Shown piece after piece: positions 1-8,043 of a stretch of DNA of 25,153 nt. Each line of letters starts with the position of its first letter. The stretch's first letter is position 1. The notes under the pieces are model-generated. The model had not been told where the DNA came from. It did no database searches and worked only from the letters and a program-made list of their open reading frames with translations. This stretch comes from an uncultured Oscillospiraceae bacterium (GTDB lineage Bacteria; Bacillota; Clostridia; Oscillospirales; Oscillospiraceae): assembly GCA_900752285.1 (NCBI GenBank), contig CAADUW010000139.1, positions 1 through 25,153 of the forward strand. Reading direction: 5' to 3'. Made by a program: the position numbers and the translations under genes.

Positions 1-133
1 CGTCTTTTTGCTCCACTTCTTCAGTTTGAAAAACCAGAAATACATACAGGATTCCTTCGTTTTCCAAACTTTGAATTGGGGCAAAAACCCTGTCTGAGAC
101 TTCTTGCCGAATTGCGCGGTGCTGCCTTAAAAA
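1..133. other. Left edge, no gene recognised
   Basis: I see no convincing coding region, tRNA or strong terminator here. It lies downstream of the minus-strand DUF1858 gene, so it should hold that transcript's 3' end, but the only candidate is a weak GGG/CCC hairpin near 78-92 and I do not call it. Confidence 0.4.
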
Positions 134-364
134 TCAGGCGTTTTCCGGATTGTTTGCCTCGTAGGCTTCCAGAAAGTGGTTCAGCTGTGCCAGGAAGGGC
201 TCGCAGTCCACGCCGTGAACCATGCAGGCTTCCTCCACGGTCTCGCCCCGGGAAGAGGGACAGCCCAGACAGTGCATGCCGATCGCAAAGAACAAAGGCG
301 CACTCTGGGGCGCAATGTCCAGAATATCACCAATAATCGTATCTTTCTCAATTTTGACAGCCAT
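134..364 (-). CDS. DUF1858 domain-containing protein (small, di-cysteine)
   Basis: A 76-residue protein with the DUF1858 pattern: an N-terminal part that lays out a 'disulfide-reductase-like' helix pair, then G-M-H-C-L-G-C (Cys32 and Cys35), followed by E-T-V-E-E-A-C and H-G-V-D. The family is common in anaerobic Firmicutes, either free-standing or fused to hybrid-cluster and redox proteins. Its biochemical role is not established, although the CxxC suggests a redox or metal function. The start is supported by AGGAGG (minus strand, 373-378) eight bases before the ATG, and a sigma-A promoter lies just upstream. The next gene on the same strand is an FAD/Rieske oxidoreductase, separated by a short MITE-like element. 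Confidence 0.85.
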   Translation of the reverse strand: MAVKIEKDTIIGDILDIAPQSAPLFFAIGMHCLGCPSSRGETVEEACMVHGVDCEPFLAQLNHFLEAYEANNPENA

Positions 365-396
365 TTCTGTGTCCTCCTATGTTTTTCGATAAGCTT

Positions 397-425
397 ATTA
401 TAACCGGGCAGATGTAAAAAAACAA
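397..425 (-). promoter_or_regulatory. Sigma-A promoter of the DUF1858 gene
   Basis: On the minus strand a TTGTTT -35 (420-425) and a perfect TATAAT -10 (397-402) are separated by 17 bases. Transcription would begin roughly 25 bases before the AGGAGG of the DUF1858 gene. The spacing and -10 are good; the -35 is imperfect. Confidence 0.65.
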
Positions 426-466
426 GAGGAAAGTTTCGCAAAAGAAAACCGCCCGACAAATCCGGG

Positions 467-570
467 AAATTGAAATTCAGCGGGGCGAAGCCCCCCTTGG
501 CTCCCTCCTTGGGGAAGCAGTCACGGCGAACGCCGTGTCGGGGGTGCCTTACGCCGCTGAATTCTCATTT
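467..570. mobile_element. Short MITE-like element (copy D)
   Basis: A 104-base segment bounded by imperfect inverted repeats: AAATTGAAATTCAGCGG (467-483) on the left, and on the right the reverse complement of AAATGAGAATTCAGCGG (554-570). Just inside the left end is GGGGCGAAGCCCC, a perfect five-pair hairpin shared with the larger copies at 6777 and 18000. An inner ACGGCGAACGCCGT hairpin is also shared in type with the longer copies. It has no coding capacity. The right repeat contains the TGA stop codon (565-567) of the Rieske oxidoreductase. It is probably an internally deleted derivative of the larger family members. Confidence 0.55.
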
Positions 571-1875
571 TTCCTTCTTTCGCAAAAAGAAGGGAAGCGG
601 GCGGGTGGCCGGTTCGTTCAGGACTTCACTGTGGGGAGAGAAGCGGGAACCGTGGCAGGGACAGTCCCAGCTGTGCTCCTGGGGATTCCACCGCAGGCGG
701 CAGCCCATGTGGGTGCACCGGTGGAGTCCCGGGGCAAGCAGATTTTTGGCGGATTCCCCAATATTTACCGCCAGCTGCGGGCACAGCATGGGACGCTGGG
801 GCGACAGCAGCTCCCGCAGCGGGTGGGGAAGCCCGAGAATCAGGCTGGTCAGCAGCTGAGCGGCAACCATGGAATTGGTCATTCCCCACTTGTTAAACCC
901 GGTGGCAACATAGAGCCACGGAGTCGTTTTACTGTACTGTCCCACATAGGGGAGTCCATCGAGGGTCATGCAGTCCTGCGCTGCCCATCGGGCGGTAATG
1001 ACGCCCTCCGGGAAATACCGCTGTGCGGCGGCTTCCGGGACCTGCCATCCTCCGCCGGGCTTTCCGGTCCGGTGTCCGCCTCCGCTGAGAAGCAGCCGGT
1101 TCCCTGCCGGACGGAGAGAAAGACCGCCTTCTTCCAGATACATGTCTTTCGGAATGGGAGCACCTTCCAGACTGAGTGCGTAGGAGCGCTGCTGGTACAG
1201 CTTCAGAAAGTAAAAGCCCCGTTTGTTCAACAGAGGAAAATGGGTGGCGGAAATGGCTTTGGAGAAGTGAATGACGCCTCTTTCCGTTTTGGCAAGACGG
1301 GGGCTCAGGGAAAGAATCTGGGCATTTTCATAGACGGTCAGGTCGGAAGCCAGTCCGGACAGAAATTTCAGAGGATGAAAATATCCCTGCTCCGGGAAGG
1401 CAATTCCGCCGTCGGTAGGGAAAGGCAGCGGCAGATTGTCCCGAAAATCCGCGTGATAGCCCAGCTTTTCCAGCGCCAGCGCTTCCGTTTCCAGCTGCTG
1501 AACTCCGGAGCGGGCGTATACAATATGGCTTGCCTGGGAAAAATCACAATCGATCCGGCGGGCAAGGGCGGCAATGGTGTCTACGGCGGCAAGATTCCCG
1601 TGCAGATAGGCCTGTGCTGCCTCCGTTCCGAAGCGGCGCAGCAGCCTGTCGTAGCACAGACCGTGCTGGGCAGTGACCTTGGCAGTGGTTCCCAGCGTGT
1701 TCCCGGCGGCGAGCCGTCCCTGCTCCGCAACAATACAGGAAATTCCGGCTTCCTGTAAAGCGTGGGCACAGCAAAGCCCCGCTATTCCGCCGCCGATGAT
1801 CAGCACGTCGGTATGCACTTCTCCCCACAAAGAAGGAAACCGCACAGGCATGGCATCCGCCCAGATCGATTCCAT
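565..1875 (-). CDS. FAD-dependent oxidoreductase with C-terminal Rieske domain
   Basis: A 436-residue protein. Residues 22-45 form a classic dinucleotide fold start (D-V-L-I-I-G-G-G-I-A-G, glycines 28-33) of the DAO/glycine-oxidase type, and the FAD-domain body runs to about residue 345. The C-terminus carries a Rieske [2Fe-2S] site with C387-T-H389-M-G-C392 and C405-P-C407-H408-G-S. Both Cys-His ligand pairs and the two disulfide cysteines are present. Family members ('FAD-dependent oxidoreductase, YhfW-like') are usually cytoplasmic, around 500 residues, with unknown substrate. AGGAGGA precedes the ATG by seven bases. The last codons and stop run into the inverted repeat of a MITE-like element, and a basic tail (F-F-L-R-K-K-E-K) follows the usual Rieske end. 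Confidence 0.88.
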   Translation of the reverse strand: MESIWADAMPVRFPSLWGEVHTDVLIIGGGIAGLCCAHALQEAGISCIVAEQGRLAAGNTLGTTAKVTAQHGLCYDRLLRRFGTEAAQAYLHGNLAAVDTIAALARRIDCDFSQASHIVYARSGVQQLETEALALEKLGYHADFRDNLPLPFPTDGGIAFPEQGYFHPLKFLSGLASDLTVYENAQILSLSPRLAKTERGVIHFSKAISATHFPLLNKRGFYFLKLYQQRSYALSLEGAPIPKDMYLEEGGLSLRPAGNRLLLSGGGHRTGKPGGGWQVPEAAAQRYFPEGVITARWAAQDCMTLDGLPYVGQYSKTTPWLYVATGFNKWGMTNSMVAAQLLTSLILGLPHPLRELLSPQRPMLCPQLAVNIGESAKNLLAPGLHRCTHMGCRLRWNPQEHSWDCPCHGSRFSPHSEVLNEPATRPLPFFLRKKEK

Positions 1876-1912
1876 AAATAATCCTCCTTGCTGCTTCGTA
1901 AATAGAAATGTA

Positions 1913-2379
1913 CCATATTTTAGCGCGTAGCGCTCCTGGCTCTCCCTCTGGGAGAGCTGTCACGGCGGAACGCCGTGACTGAGAGGGCCGTTCCGATACA
2001 CGGTCATTCCGAGCCAGTCTCCAATTACCGGTCATTCCGAGGCAGTTCTCAGACTGCTCCGCGCTAAGAGCCGGCTTCGCCGGTTGCGCTCTGTAACGAA
2101 AAGCGGGCGTAGTGGCGTGGGAATCTCTCCGTTGCATGGAACCGGGGAACGATGTCTGCCCATGCTTTGCCCGTAAACAGGTGAGATTTTGGGTGCGGTT
2201 CGGTACGCAGTACCTTTCATCCGGGAGATTCTACCAGAGGCATTCCCTTTGGTCTCACGCCAGTGACATCGGCCACTGGCTCAGAATGACACCTTGTGGG
2301 GAGAGATTCCCACACCGCTTAATAACCGTCCCGGAATGGCATTGCTGTTCGGCGTGCACGTTGCTAAATTCCCAGTTAT
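1913..2379. mobile_element. MITE-like fold-back element (copy A, longest)
   Basis: About 467 non-coding bases between the Rieske gene and the parE promoter. The ends are degenerate inverted repeats (ATTTTAGC near 1917-1924; reverse complement of GGGAATTTAGC at 2363-2373). Internal blocks match the other copies. The stretch 2161-2232 aligns base for base with 18169-18240, with about 8 differences in 72 by eye. Bases 2112-2153 match 6886-6934 and 18120-18161. Bases 2259-2280 carry the hairpin built on GCCAGTGAC-ATCG. Bases 2300-2350 match 7044-7094. Relative to copies B and C it has an extra roughly 24-base hairpin insert at about 2232-2256 and an extra internal segment around 2010-2110. Short reading frames across it are not gene-like. 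Boundaries are approximate. Confidence 0.6.
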
Positions 2380-2474
2380 TGCTCTTATTGCCGTTTACTT
2401 TGAAAAGCATATGTACATCCGGGAAAGACCATTCTTCAGTATGCCCGGAAAGGAAACCGGCAATTCCCGGGCAG

Positions 2475-2503
2475 TTGACTTTGTCCCGGGAAAAAGATAT
2501 AAT
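2475..2503 (+). promoter_or_regulatory. Sigma-A promoter of the parE-parC operon
   Basis: TTGACT (2475-2480) and TATAAT (2498-2503) are separated by exactly 17 bases. The start codon is about 35 bases downstream. The -35 is flanked by two copies of TTCCCGGG in inverted orientation (about 2464-2471 and 2485-2492), a possible operator. The stretch 2380-2474 shows nothing else I can support. Confidence 0.75.
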
Positions 2504-2538
2504 GTGGAAAGAAATTCTTGAAATACAGGTAGGATACT

Positions 2539-4521
2539 ATGGCATCTAAAAAACAGGAACAATATGGCAATTCCAGCATATCCATGCTGAAGGGAGAGGA
2601 CCGGGTCCGGAAGCGCCCCGCCGTTATTTTCGGCTCCGATGATCTGGAGGGCTGCAAGCACGCGGTGTTCGAAATTCTCTCCAACGCCATTGACGAAGCC
2701 CGGGAAGGGTACGGAGACACCATCCTCGTGACCCGCTATGAAGACCTGAGCGTGGAAGTGGAGGATTTCGGGCGGGGCTGTCCCGTGGACTACAACGAGA
2801 AGGAAAAGCGCTACAACTGGGAGCTTGTTTTCTGCGAAATGTACGCCGGCGGCAAGTACGGTGAGAACGGAGAAAACTACGAGTATTCCCTGGGACTGAA
2901 CGGATTGGGTTCCTGCGCGACCCAGTACGCGTCGGAGTACTTTGACGCGGTGATTCGCCGGGATGGGTTCCGGTATGACCTGCACTTTGAAAAGGGCAGA
3001 AATATCGGCGGCCTGAAAAAGCAGCCCACGGACCGGAAAAAGACAGGGTCCTGCTTCCACTGGAAGCCGGATAAGCAGGTGTTTACGGACATCAATATTC
3101 CTGTGGATTACTATCGGGATGTACTGCGGCGGCAGGCAGTGGTCAATCAGGGAATTACGTTTCGCTTCCGTAATCAGGTAGGCGGCAAGTTCGAGACGGA
3201 GGAATACTGCTATCCCGGCGGAATCCGGCAGTATGTGGAGGAACTGGTGGGGGACAATGCTTTCACCATGCCCACCTACTGGGAGACCGAGCGCAGGGGC
3301 CGAGATGCGGAAAACCGCCCGGAAATGAAGCTGAAAATCACCGCCTCCTTTTGCTTCTCCAAGCAGCTGAGCCATATTGAGTTTTATCATAACTCCTCCT
3401 GGCTGGAATATGGCGGCAGCCCGGACAAGGCGGTTCGCTCCGCCTTTACCGCGGCCTTTGACAAGTACCTGAAGGATACGGGAAAGTATACCAAGAGCGA
3501 AAGCAAGATCCTGTTTCAGGACATTCAGGACAGTCTGGTTCTTGTGACCAACTGCTTTTCCACCATCGGCTGCTTTGAAAATCAGACGAAGAAGTCCGTG
3601 AACTCCCGCTTTACCCAGGAAGCCATGACTGCGTTCCTGAAAGAGCAGCTGCAGGTCTGGTTTATCGAGAATAAGCAGGAGGCGGACAGAGCCGCCGAGC
3701 AGATCCTCGTAAACAAGCGGGCAAGAGAATCCGCGGAAAAAACCAAAACCAGCGTAAAAAAGAAGCTGTCCGGCAGCATCGACATTTCCAACCGGGTCCA
3801 GAAGTTTGTGGACTGCCGGAGCCGGGATGTGTCGAAGCGGGAGCTTTATATCGTGGAGGGTGATTCCGCATTGGGCAGCGTCAAGCTGAGCCGGGATGCG
3901 GAGTTTCAGGGAATCATGCCTGTTCGGGGCAAGATCCTGAACTGCCTGAAATCGGACTACAGCAAGATCTTCGCCTCTCCTATTATTACCGACCTCATGA
4001 AGGTGCTGGGCTGCGGTGTGGAGGTTCAGGGCAAGAAAGCGAAGGAACTCAGCAGCTTCGATCTGGACAGCCTTCGCTGGAATAAGGTGGTCATCTGTAC
4101 CGATGCGGACGTGGACGGTTTCCAGATTCGCACGCTGATCCTGACCATGATCTATCGGCTTTGCCCAACGCTGATCCGGGACGGCTATGTGTTCATTGCC
4201 GAGTCCCCGCTGTTTGAAATCACCTGCAAGGAGAAAACCTGGTTTGCCTACAATGAGCAGGAAAAGGCGAAGATTCTCAAGGAACTGGAAGGAAAGAAAA
4301 TCACCCTTCAGCGCTCCAAAGGTCTGGGTGAAAACGACCCGGAAATGATGTGGATGACAACCATGAATCCGGAAACCCGGCGGCTCATCAAGGTCATGCC
4401 CGAGGACGCGGAGCGGACAAGCTACTATTTTGACATGCTGCTCGGCGACAGCCTGGGCGAACGGAAAAACTTCATTGCCGAAAACGGGTCCAAATACCTG
4501 GAACTGGCAGACATTTCGTAA
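2539..4521 (+). CDS. parE: Topoisomerase IV / gyrase-type subunit B (ATPase subunit)
   Basis: A 660-residue type IIA topoisomerase ATPase subunit. The GHKL ATPase motifs are present: E45-I-L-S-N49-A-I-D52, then D-F-G-R-G (a divergent form of the usual D-N-G-R-G), then Y-S-L-G-L-N-G-L-G. The TOPRIM domain has E440-G-D-S-A, a V-R-G-K-I-L-N segment and the metal-binding D522-A-D524-V-D526. A Q-R-S-K-G-L-G-E motif sits near the C-terminus. It should hydrolyse ATP and, with the next gene, pass one DNA duplex through another. The ATG is preceded by AGGTAGGA. It has no GyrB-style insertion and is clearly divergent from housekeeping GyrB, so ParE, or a clostridial second gyrase-like paralogue, is the better call. 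The partner begins 14 bases downstream. Confidence 0.88.
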   Translation: MASKKQEQYGNSSISMLKGEDRVRKRPAVIFGSDDLEGCKHAVFEILSNAIDEAREGYGDTILVTRYEDLSVEVEDFGRGCPVDYNEKEKRYNWELVFCEMYAGGKYGENGENYEYSLGLNGLGSCATQYASEYFDAVIRRDGFRYDLHFEKGRNIGGLKKQPTDRKKTGSCFHWKPDKQVFTDINIPVDYYRDVLRRQAVVNQGITFRFRNQVGGKFETEEYCYPGGIRQYVEELVGDNAFTMPTYWETERRGRDAENRPEMKLKITASFCFSKQLSHIEFYHNSSWLEYGGSPDKAVRSAFTAAFDKYLKDTGKYTKSESKILFQDIQDSLVLVTNCFSTIGCFENQTKKSVNSRFTQEAMTAFLKEQLQVWFIENKQEADRAAEQILVNKRARESAEKTKTSVKKKLSGSIDISNRVQKFVDCRSRDVSKRELYIVEGDSALGSVKLSRDAEFQGIMPVRGKILNCLKSDYSKIFASPIITDLMKVLGCGVEVQGKKAKELSSFDLDSLRWNKVVICTDADVDGFQIRTLILTMIYRLCPTLIRDGYVFIAESPLFEITCKEKTWFAYNEQEKAKILKELEGKKITLQRSKGLGENDPEMMWMTTMNPETRRLIKVMPEDAERTSYYFDMLLGDSLGERKNFIAENGSKYLELADIS

Positions 4522-4535
4522 GATAAGGAGCCACT

Positions 4536-6779
4536 ATGGCAAAGAAGAAACAGGAAACGGAAAAGAAAAAAGTCAATACCGACGGGATTATGGGTCTCCA
4601 TGGCTCGACCACGGAGCAGGCGATTTCCGAAACGCTGGAAGTCAACTATATGCCCTACGCCATGTCCGTCATCGTGTCACGGGCAATTCCGGAGATCGAC
4701 GGCTTCAAGCCTTCCCACCGGAAGCTGCTGTATACCATGTATAAAATGGGGCTTCTGACCGGCAGCAGAACCAAGTCCGCCAACATCGTGGGTCAGACCA
4801 TGCGCCTGAACCCTCATGGCGACGCGGCTATTTATGAAACCATGGTGCGGCTTTCCCGGGGCAACGAGACCCTGCTGCATCCATTTGTAGACTCCAAGGG
4901 AAACTTCGGTAAGGTGTTCTCCCGGGATATGGCTTATGCCGCATCCCGGTACACGGAGGCAAAGCTGGACGCTATCTGTACCGAACTGTTCCGGGATATT
5001 GACAGCGACACCGTGGACATGGTGGATAACTACGACGCTACCATGAAGGAACCCAGCCTCCTGCCGACCACCTTCCCCAACGTGCTGGTCTCTGCAAATC
5101 AGGGCATTGCCGTCGGCATGGCCAGCAATATCTGCTCCTTCAATCTCCGGGAGGTCTGCCAGACTGCCATTGCGCTCATGAAGAATCCGGAGCACGACAT
5201 TCTGGAGACCCTGCCGGGACCGGATTTCTCGACCGGTGGCGAGCTGCTTTTTGATGAGGCGGCAACCCGGGAGGTCTATGCGACGGGCCGAGGCAGCTTC
5301 CGTCTGCGGGCAAAGTGGCGGTATGTGAAGGAAGGCAACCTCATTGAGATCACGGAGATTCCCTATACCACCGCAACGGAAGTGATTATGGACAAGGTGG
5401 CGGAGCTGATCAAGGCCGGTAAGATCCGGGAAATTTCCGACATGCGGGATGAAACCGACCTGTCCGGCCTGAAGCTGACCATCGACCTGAAGCGGGGTGT
5501 GGATCCGGACAAGCTCATGCAGAAACTGTTCCGGCTCACCACCCTGCAGGACAGCTTCCCCTGCAACTTTAACATCCTGATTGCAGGCATGCCCCGGGTC
5601 ATGGGCGTGGGCGAAATCCTGCAGGAGTGGACGGCATGGCGGATCGATTGCGTAAAGCGGCGGATCTTCTTCCAGGTCCAGAAAAAGGAAGACCGGCTCC
5701 ACCTGCTGAAGGGTCTGGAGCGAATTCTGCTGGACATCGACAAGGCCGTGTCCATTATCCGTAATACGGAGCTGGACAGCGAGGTGGTGCCGAACCTGAT
5801 GATTGGCTTCGGCATTGACGAGGTGCAGGCAAACTTCGTGGCGGAAATCAAGCTGCGCAATATCAACAAGGAGTACATTCTGAAGCAGACGAAAGCGATC
5901 TCCGAGCTGGAGAAGGAGATCGAAAAGCTGCGGGATACCCTGAACAGCCAGCGCAAGCTCCAAAATGTGATCATTCAGGAACTGGAACAGGTGGCGGACA
6001 AGTACGGTCAGCCGAGAAAGACCGAAATTCTCTACGATGTGCAGGAGGCGGCTCCCGAGCAGGCTCAGGAAGAAATTCCGGATTACCCCGTGACGGTGTT
6101 CCTGTCCCGTGAGGGTTACCTCAAAAAAATTACGGCCCAGTCTCTGCGGCTCAGCGGTGAGCAGAAGTTCAAGGAGGGGGACGGACTCCGGTTCTCTGCC
6201 GAGACCACGAACCGGGATGAAATTCTGGTATTTACGGATCGGTTCCAGTGCTACAAGGCAAAGCTCAGTGACTTTGACGATGGCAAGGCATCTCTGCTGG
6301 GAGACTATCTGCCCCAGAAGCTGGGACTGGACAGTGGAGAAACCATCCGCAGCGTGGTGCTGACCGGTGCCTACCGGGGCTTTGTCCTGTTCTTCTTCGA
6401 AAACGGCAAGGTGGCAAAGGTTCCCCTTTCTGCCTATGAGACGAAAACCAACCGGAAGAAGCTGACGGGTGCTTATTCGGATAAGAGTCCTCTTGTAAAG
6501 GTGCTTTCCTTCGAGACGGATACGGAGCTGGTGCTCTATTCCGGCGACGGCAGGGCGGCGGTCATTTCCACGGCGATGCTCCTGCCCAAGACGACCCGGA
6601 ATACCCAGGGCGTGGCGGTTATGACCCTGCGGAAAAAGGCCGTGCTGACCGATGCCGTTCCGCTAAAGGACAGCGGCATTGAGAATGTGAGCCGCTACCG
6701 CAGCAAAACCATCCCCTCGGCGGGTGCTATCCTGAAAGACGAGGACTCCCGGGAAAAACAGGAGCGGTTTGACGTGTAA
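4536..6779 (+). CDS. parC: Topoisomerase IV / gyrase-type subunit A (cleavage subunit)
   Basis: A 747-residue DNA breakage-reunion subunit. The N-terminal winged-helix domain contains the catalytic tyrosine in A-S-R-Y139-T-E-A-K-L. A coiled-coil region rich in Glu and Lys lies near residues 440-490, and a C-terminal beta-propeller follows from about 525. No canonical GyrA box (Q-R-R-G-G-K-G) is visible, which favours ParC over GyrA. The quinolone-determining region reads H-G-D-A97-A-I-Y-E101: the usual Ser is Ala and the acidic position is Glu. AAGGAG precedes the ATG and the gene is co-transcribed with parE. The TAA stop (6777-6779) coincides with the first bases of MITE-like copy B. Confidence 0.88.
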   Translation: MAKKKQETEKKKVNTDGIMGLHGSTTEQAISETLEVNYMPYAMSVIVSRAIPEIDGFKPSHRKLLYTMYKMGLLTGSRTKSANIVGQTMRLNPHGDAAIYETMVRLSRGNETLLHPFVDSKGNFGKVFSRDMAYAASRYTEAKLDAICTELFRDIDSDTVDMVDNYDATMKEPSLLPTTFPNVLVSANQGIAVGMASNICSFNLREVCQTAIALMKNPEHDILETLPGPDFSTGGELLFDEAATREVYATGRGSFRLRAKWRYVKEGNLIEITEIPYTTATEVIMDKVAELIKAGKIREISDMRDETDLSGLKLTIDLKRGVDPDKLMQKLFRLTTLQDSFPCNFNILIAGMPRVMGVGEILQEWTAWRIDCVKRRIFFQVQKKEDRLHLLKGLERILLDIDKAVSIIRNTELDSEVVPNLMIGFGIDEVQANFVAEIKLRNINKEYILKQTKAISELEKEIEKLRDTLNSQRKLQNVIIQELEQVADKYGQPRKTEILYDVQEAAPEQAQEEIPDYPVTVFLSREGYLKKITAQSLRLSGEQKFKEGDGLRFSAETTNRDEILVFTDRFQCYKAKLSDFDDGKASLLGDYLPQKLGLDSGETIRSVVLTGAYRGFVLFFFENGKVAKVPLSAYETKTNRKKLTGAYSDKSPLVKVLSFETDTELVLYSGDGRAAVISTAMLLPKTTRNTQGVAVMTLRKKAVLTDAVPLKDSGIENVSRYRSKTIPSAGAILKDEDSREKQERFDV

Positions 6780-7122
6780 ATTGGAATTTAGCGGGGCGAA
6801 GCCCCTTGGCTCCCCCTTTAGGGGTAAGCGAAGCGCAGTCGCGGGAGTGAATGACATGATAAGTGGCACGTCAGAGCCGCGACCGGGTTGGGAATCTCCC
6901 CGTTGAATGGGGCAGGGGAACGATTACGTTCCGTTCGCCTGTGCAGGGGCAGCTTTTGATGCATATCGTTCCGTGATACCATTCATCCGGGAGATTCTCA
7001 CGCCAGTGACATCGGTCACTGGCTCAGAATGACACCGTGTCGAGAGAGATTCCCACACCACTTAACAACTGTCCCGGAATGGCAATGCTGTTCGATGCGC
7101 TACGCCGCTAAATCCCAATTTA
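6777..7122. mobile_element. MITE-like fold-back element (copy B)
   Basis: A 346-base non-coding element with near-perfect 18-base terminal inverted repeats: TAAATTGGAATTTAGCGG (6777-6794) and the reverse complement of TAAATTGGGATTTAGCGG (7105-7122), one difference. A GGGGC-GAA-GCCCC hairpin follows the left end. Inside it are the conserved GGGAATCTCCCC block (6886-6934), the perfect nine-pair hairpin GCCAGTGAC-ATCG-GTCACTGGC (7002-7023), and the AGAGATTCCCACACC block (7044-7094). All recur in copies A and/or C. No transposase is encoded. It begins inside the parC stop codon and ends 47 bases before the YitT start. Confidence 0.7.
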
Positions 7123-7169
7123 TACTACCTTTGCAGCATGGTCATGCGAAAGAATACAGGAGGAATTCT

Positions 7170-8033
7170 ATGAATCAGAGCCTGAAAAAGTGGATGTGGA
7201 TTCCAGTGACCGTATTGGGCAGTACGGTGTTTTCGCTGGGCTTTTCCCTGTTTCTGGAGCCCAATGAGATCAATACCGGCGGTATCTCCGGTCTCGCCAT
7301 GCTGATTGCGGAGGTGACCGGCATTGGCAGTGTGGGCCTTTATTCCGTGCTGATCAACCTGCCTCTTTTTATCATCGGCGCAAAGAAGCTGGGCGGACAG
7401 TTTTTCTTTGGATCCCTGCTGGGCATGCTCCTGAGTTCCGTCCTGATCGATACCTTTGCCCTGATTCCGTTCCAGACCCCGGATGTGCTCGTCAGTACGC
7501 TGTATGGCGGCGTGCTCTGCGGCGTTGGCGTGGGAATGGTTTTCGGAGCTGGTACCTCCACCGGCGGGTCGGATATTCTGGTTCGGCTTTTGAAGCTGCG
7601 GTATCGGAATGTGCCCATCGGGCAGATTTCCATGATCTTTGACGTGATCGTGGTGATCCTCACGGGTATCGTGTACCGGGATGTTTCCAGTGCGCTTTAC
7701 AGTGGATTGGCAGCCTTTATCTGCGGGCAGGCGGTGGATCTGGTGGTGTACCGCTTTGACTATTCCAAGGTGGCGTTTATTGTCACGGAGAAGTACGAGC
7801 AGGTCGCCCATGATATTGGCACCAGATTGGACCGGGGTGCAACCTTTCTGGACGGGGAAGGTTCTTACAGCCATAAGCATACCAAGGTCGTTCTGGCGGT
7901 GGTCAAGAAGCGGCAGCTTTCCGAGCTGAAGGAAATGATTATGGAAATTGACCCAAACGCATTTGTAATTGTTATGGAAGCCCATCAGGTGCTGGGAGAC
8001 GGCTTCTCTCAGTATTCCCGGAATTCTTTGTAA
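7170..8033 (+). CDS. YitT family membrane protein (DUF161 + DUF2179)
   Basis: A 287-residue integral membrane protein. The N-terminal half has five or six hydrophobic helices with the family signature G-G-I-S-G-L-A (about residue 33) and a second glycine-rich G-T-S-T-G-G-S-D segment. The last roughly 80 residues form the soluble DUF2179 domain (V-A-F-I-V-T-E-K-Y, then D-R-G-A-T-F-L-D-G-E-G-S-Y). The family is widespread in Firmicutes; transport or sensing roles have been proposed but the substrate is unknown. I chose this ATG because AGGAGG (7158-7163) lies seven bases upstream; the longer open frame upstream is MITE-like copy B sequence. A lipoprotein gene follows after 10 bases, so the two are probably co-transcribed. 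Confidence 0.88.
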   Translation: MNQSLKKWMWIPVTVLGSTVFSLGFSLFLEPNEINTGGISGLAMLIAEVTGIGSVGLYSVLINLPLFIIGAKKLGGQFFFGSLLGMLLSSVLIDTFALIPFQTPDVLVSTLYGGVLCGVGVGMVFGAGTSTGGSDILVRLLKLRYRNVPIGQISMIFDVIVVILTGIVYRDVSSALYSGLAAFICGQAVDLVVYRFDYSKVAFIVTEKYEQVAHDIGTRLDRGATFLDGEGSYSHKHTKVVLAVVKKRQLSELKEMIMEIDPNAFVIVMEAHQVLGDGFSQYSRNSL

Positions 8034-8043
8034 GAGGTGTCCT

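Noticed and set aside
535..1758. 407-codon open frame opposite the Rieske oxidoreductase
   Set aside because: Antisense shadow; the minus strand shows intact FAD and Rieske motifs plus a good ribosome site.
2112..2549. Open frames across the intergenic repeats (also near 7029 and 18353)
   Set aside because: They come from stop-poor, GC-rich repeat sequence, lack ribosome sites and have no recognisable protein features.
4677..5963. 428-codon open frame on the minus strand inside parC
   Set aside because: It is a shadow of a strongly conserved topoisomerase gene in a GC-rich frame, with no ribosome site and no recognisable domains.
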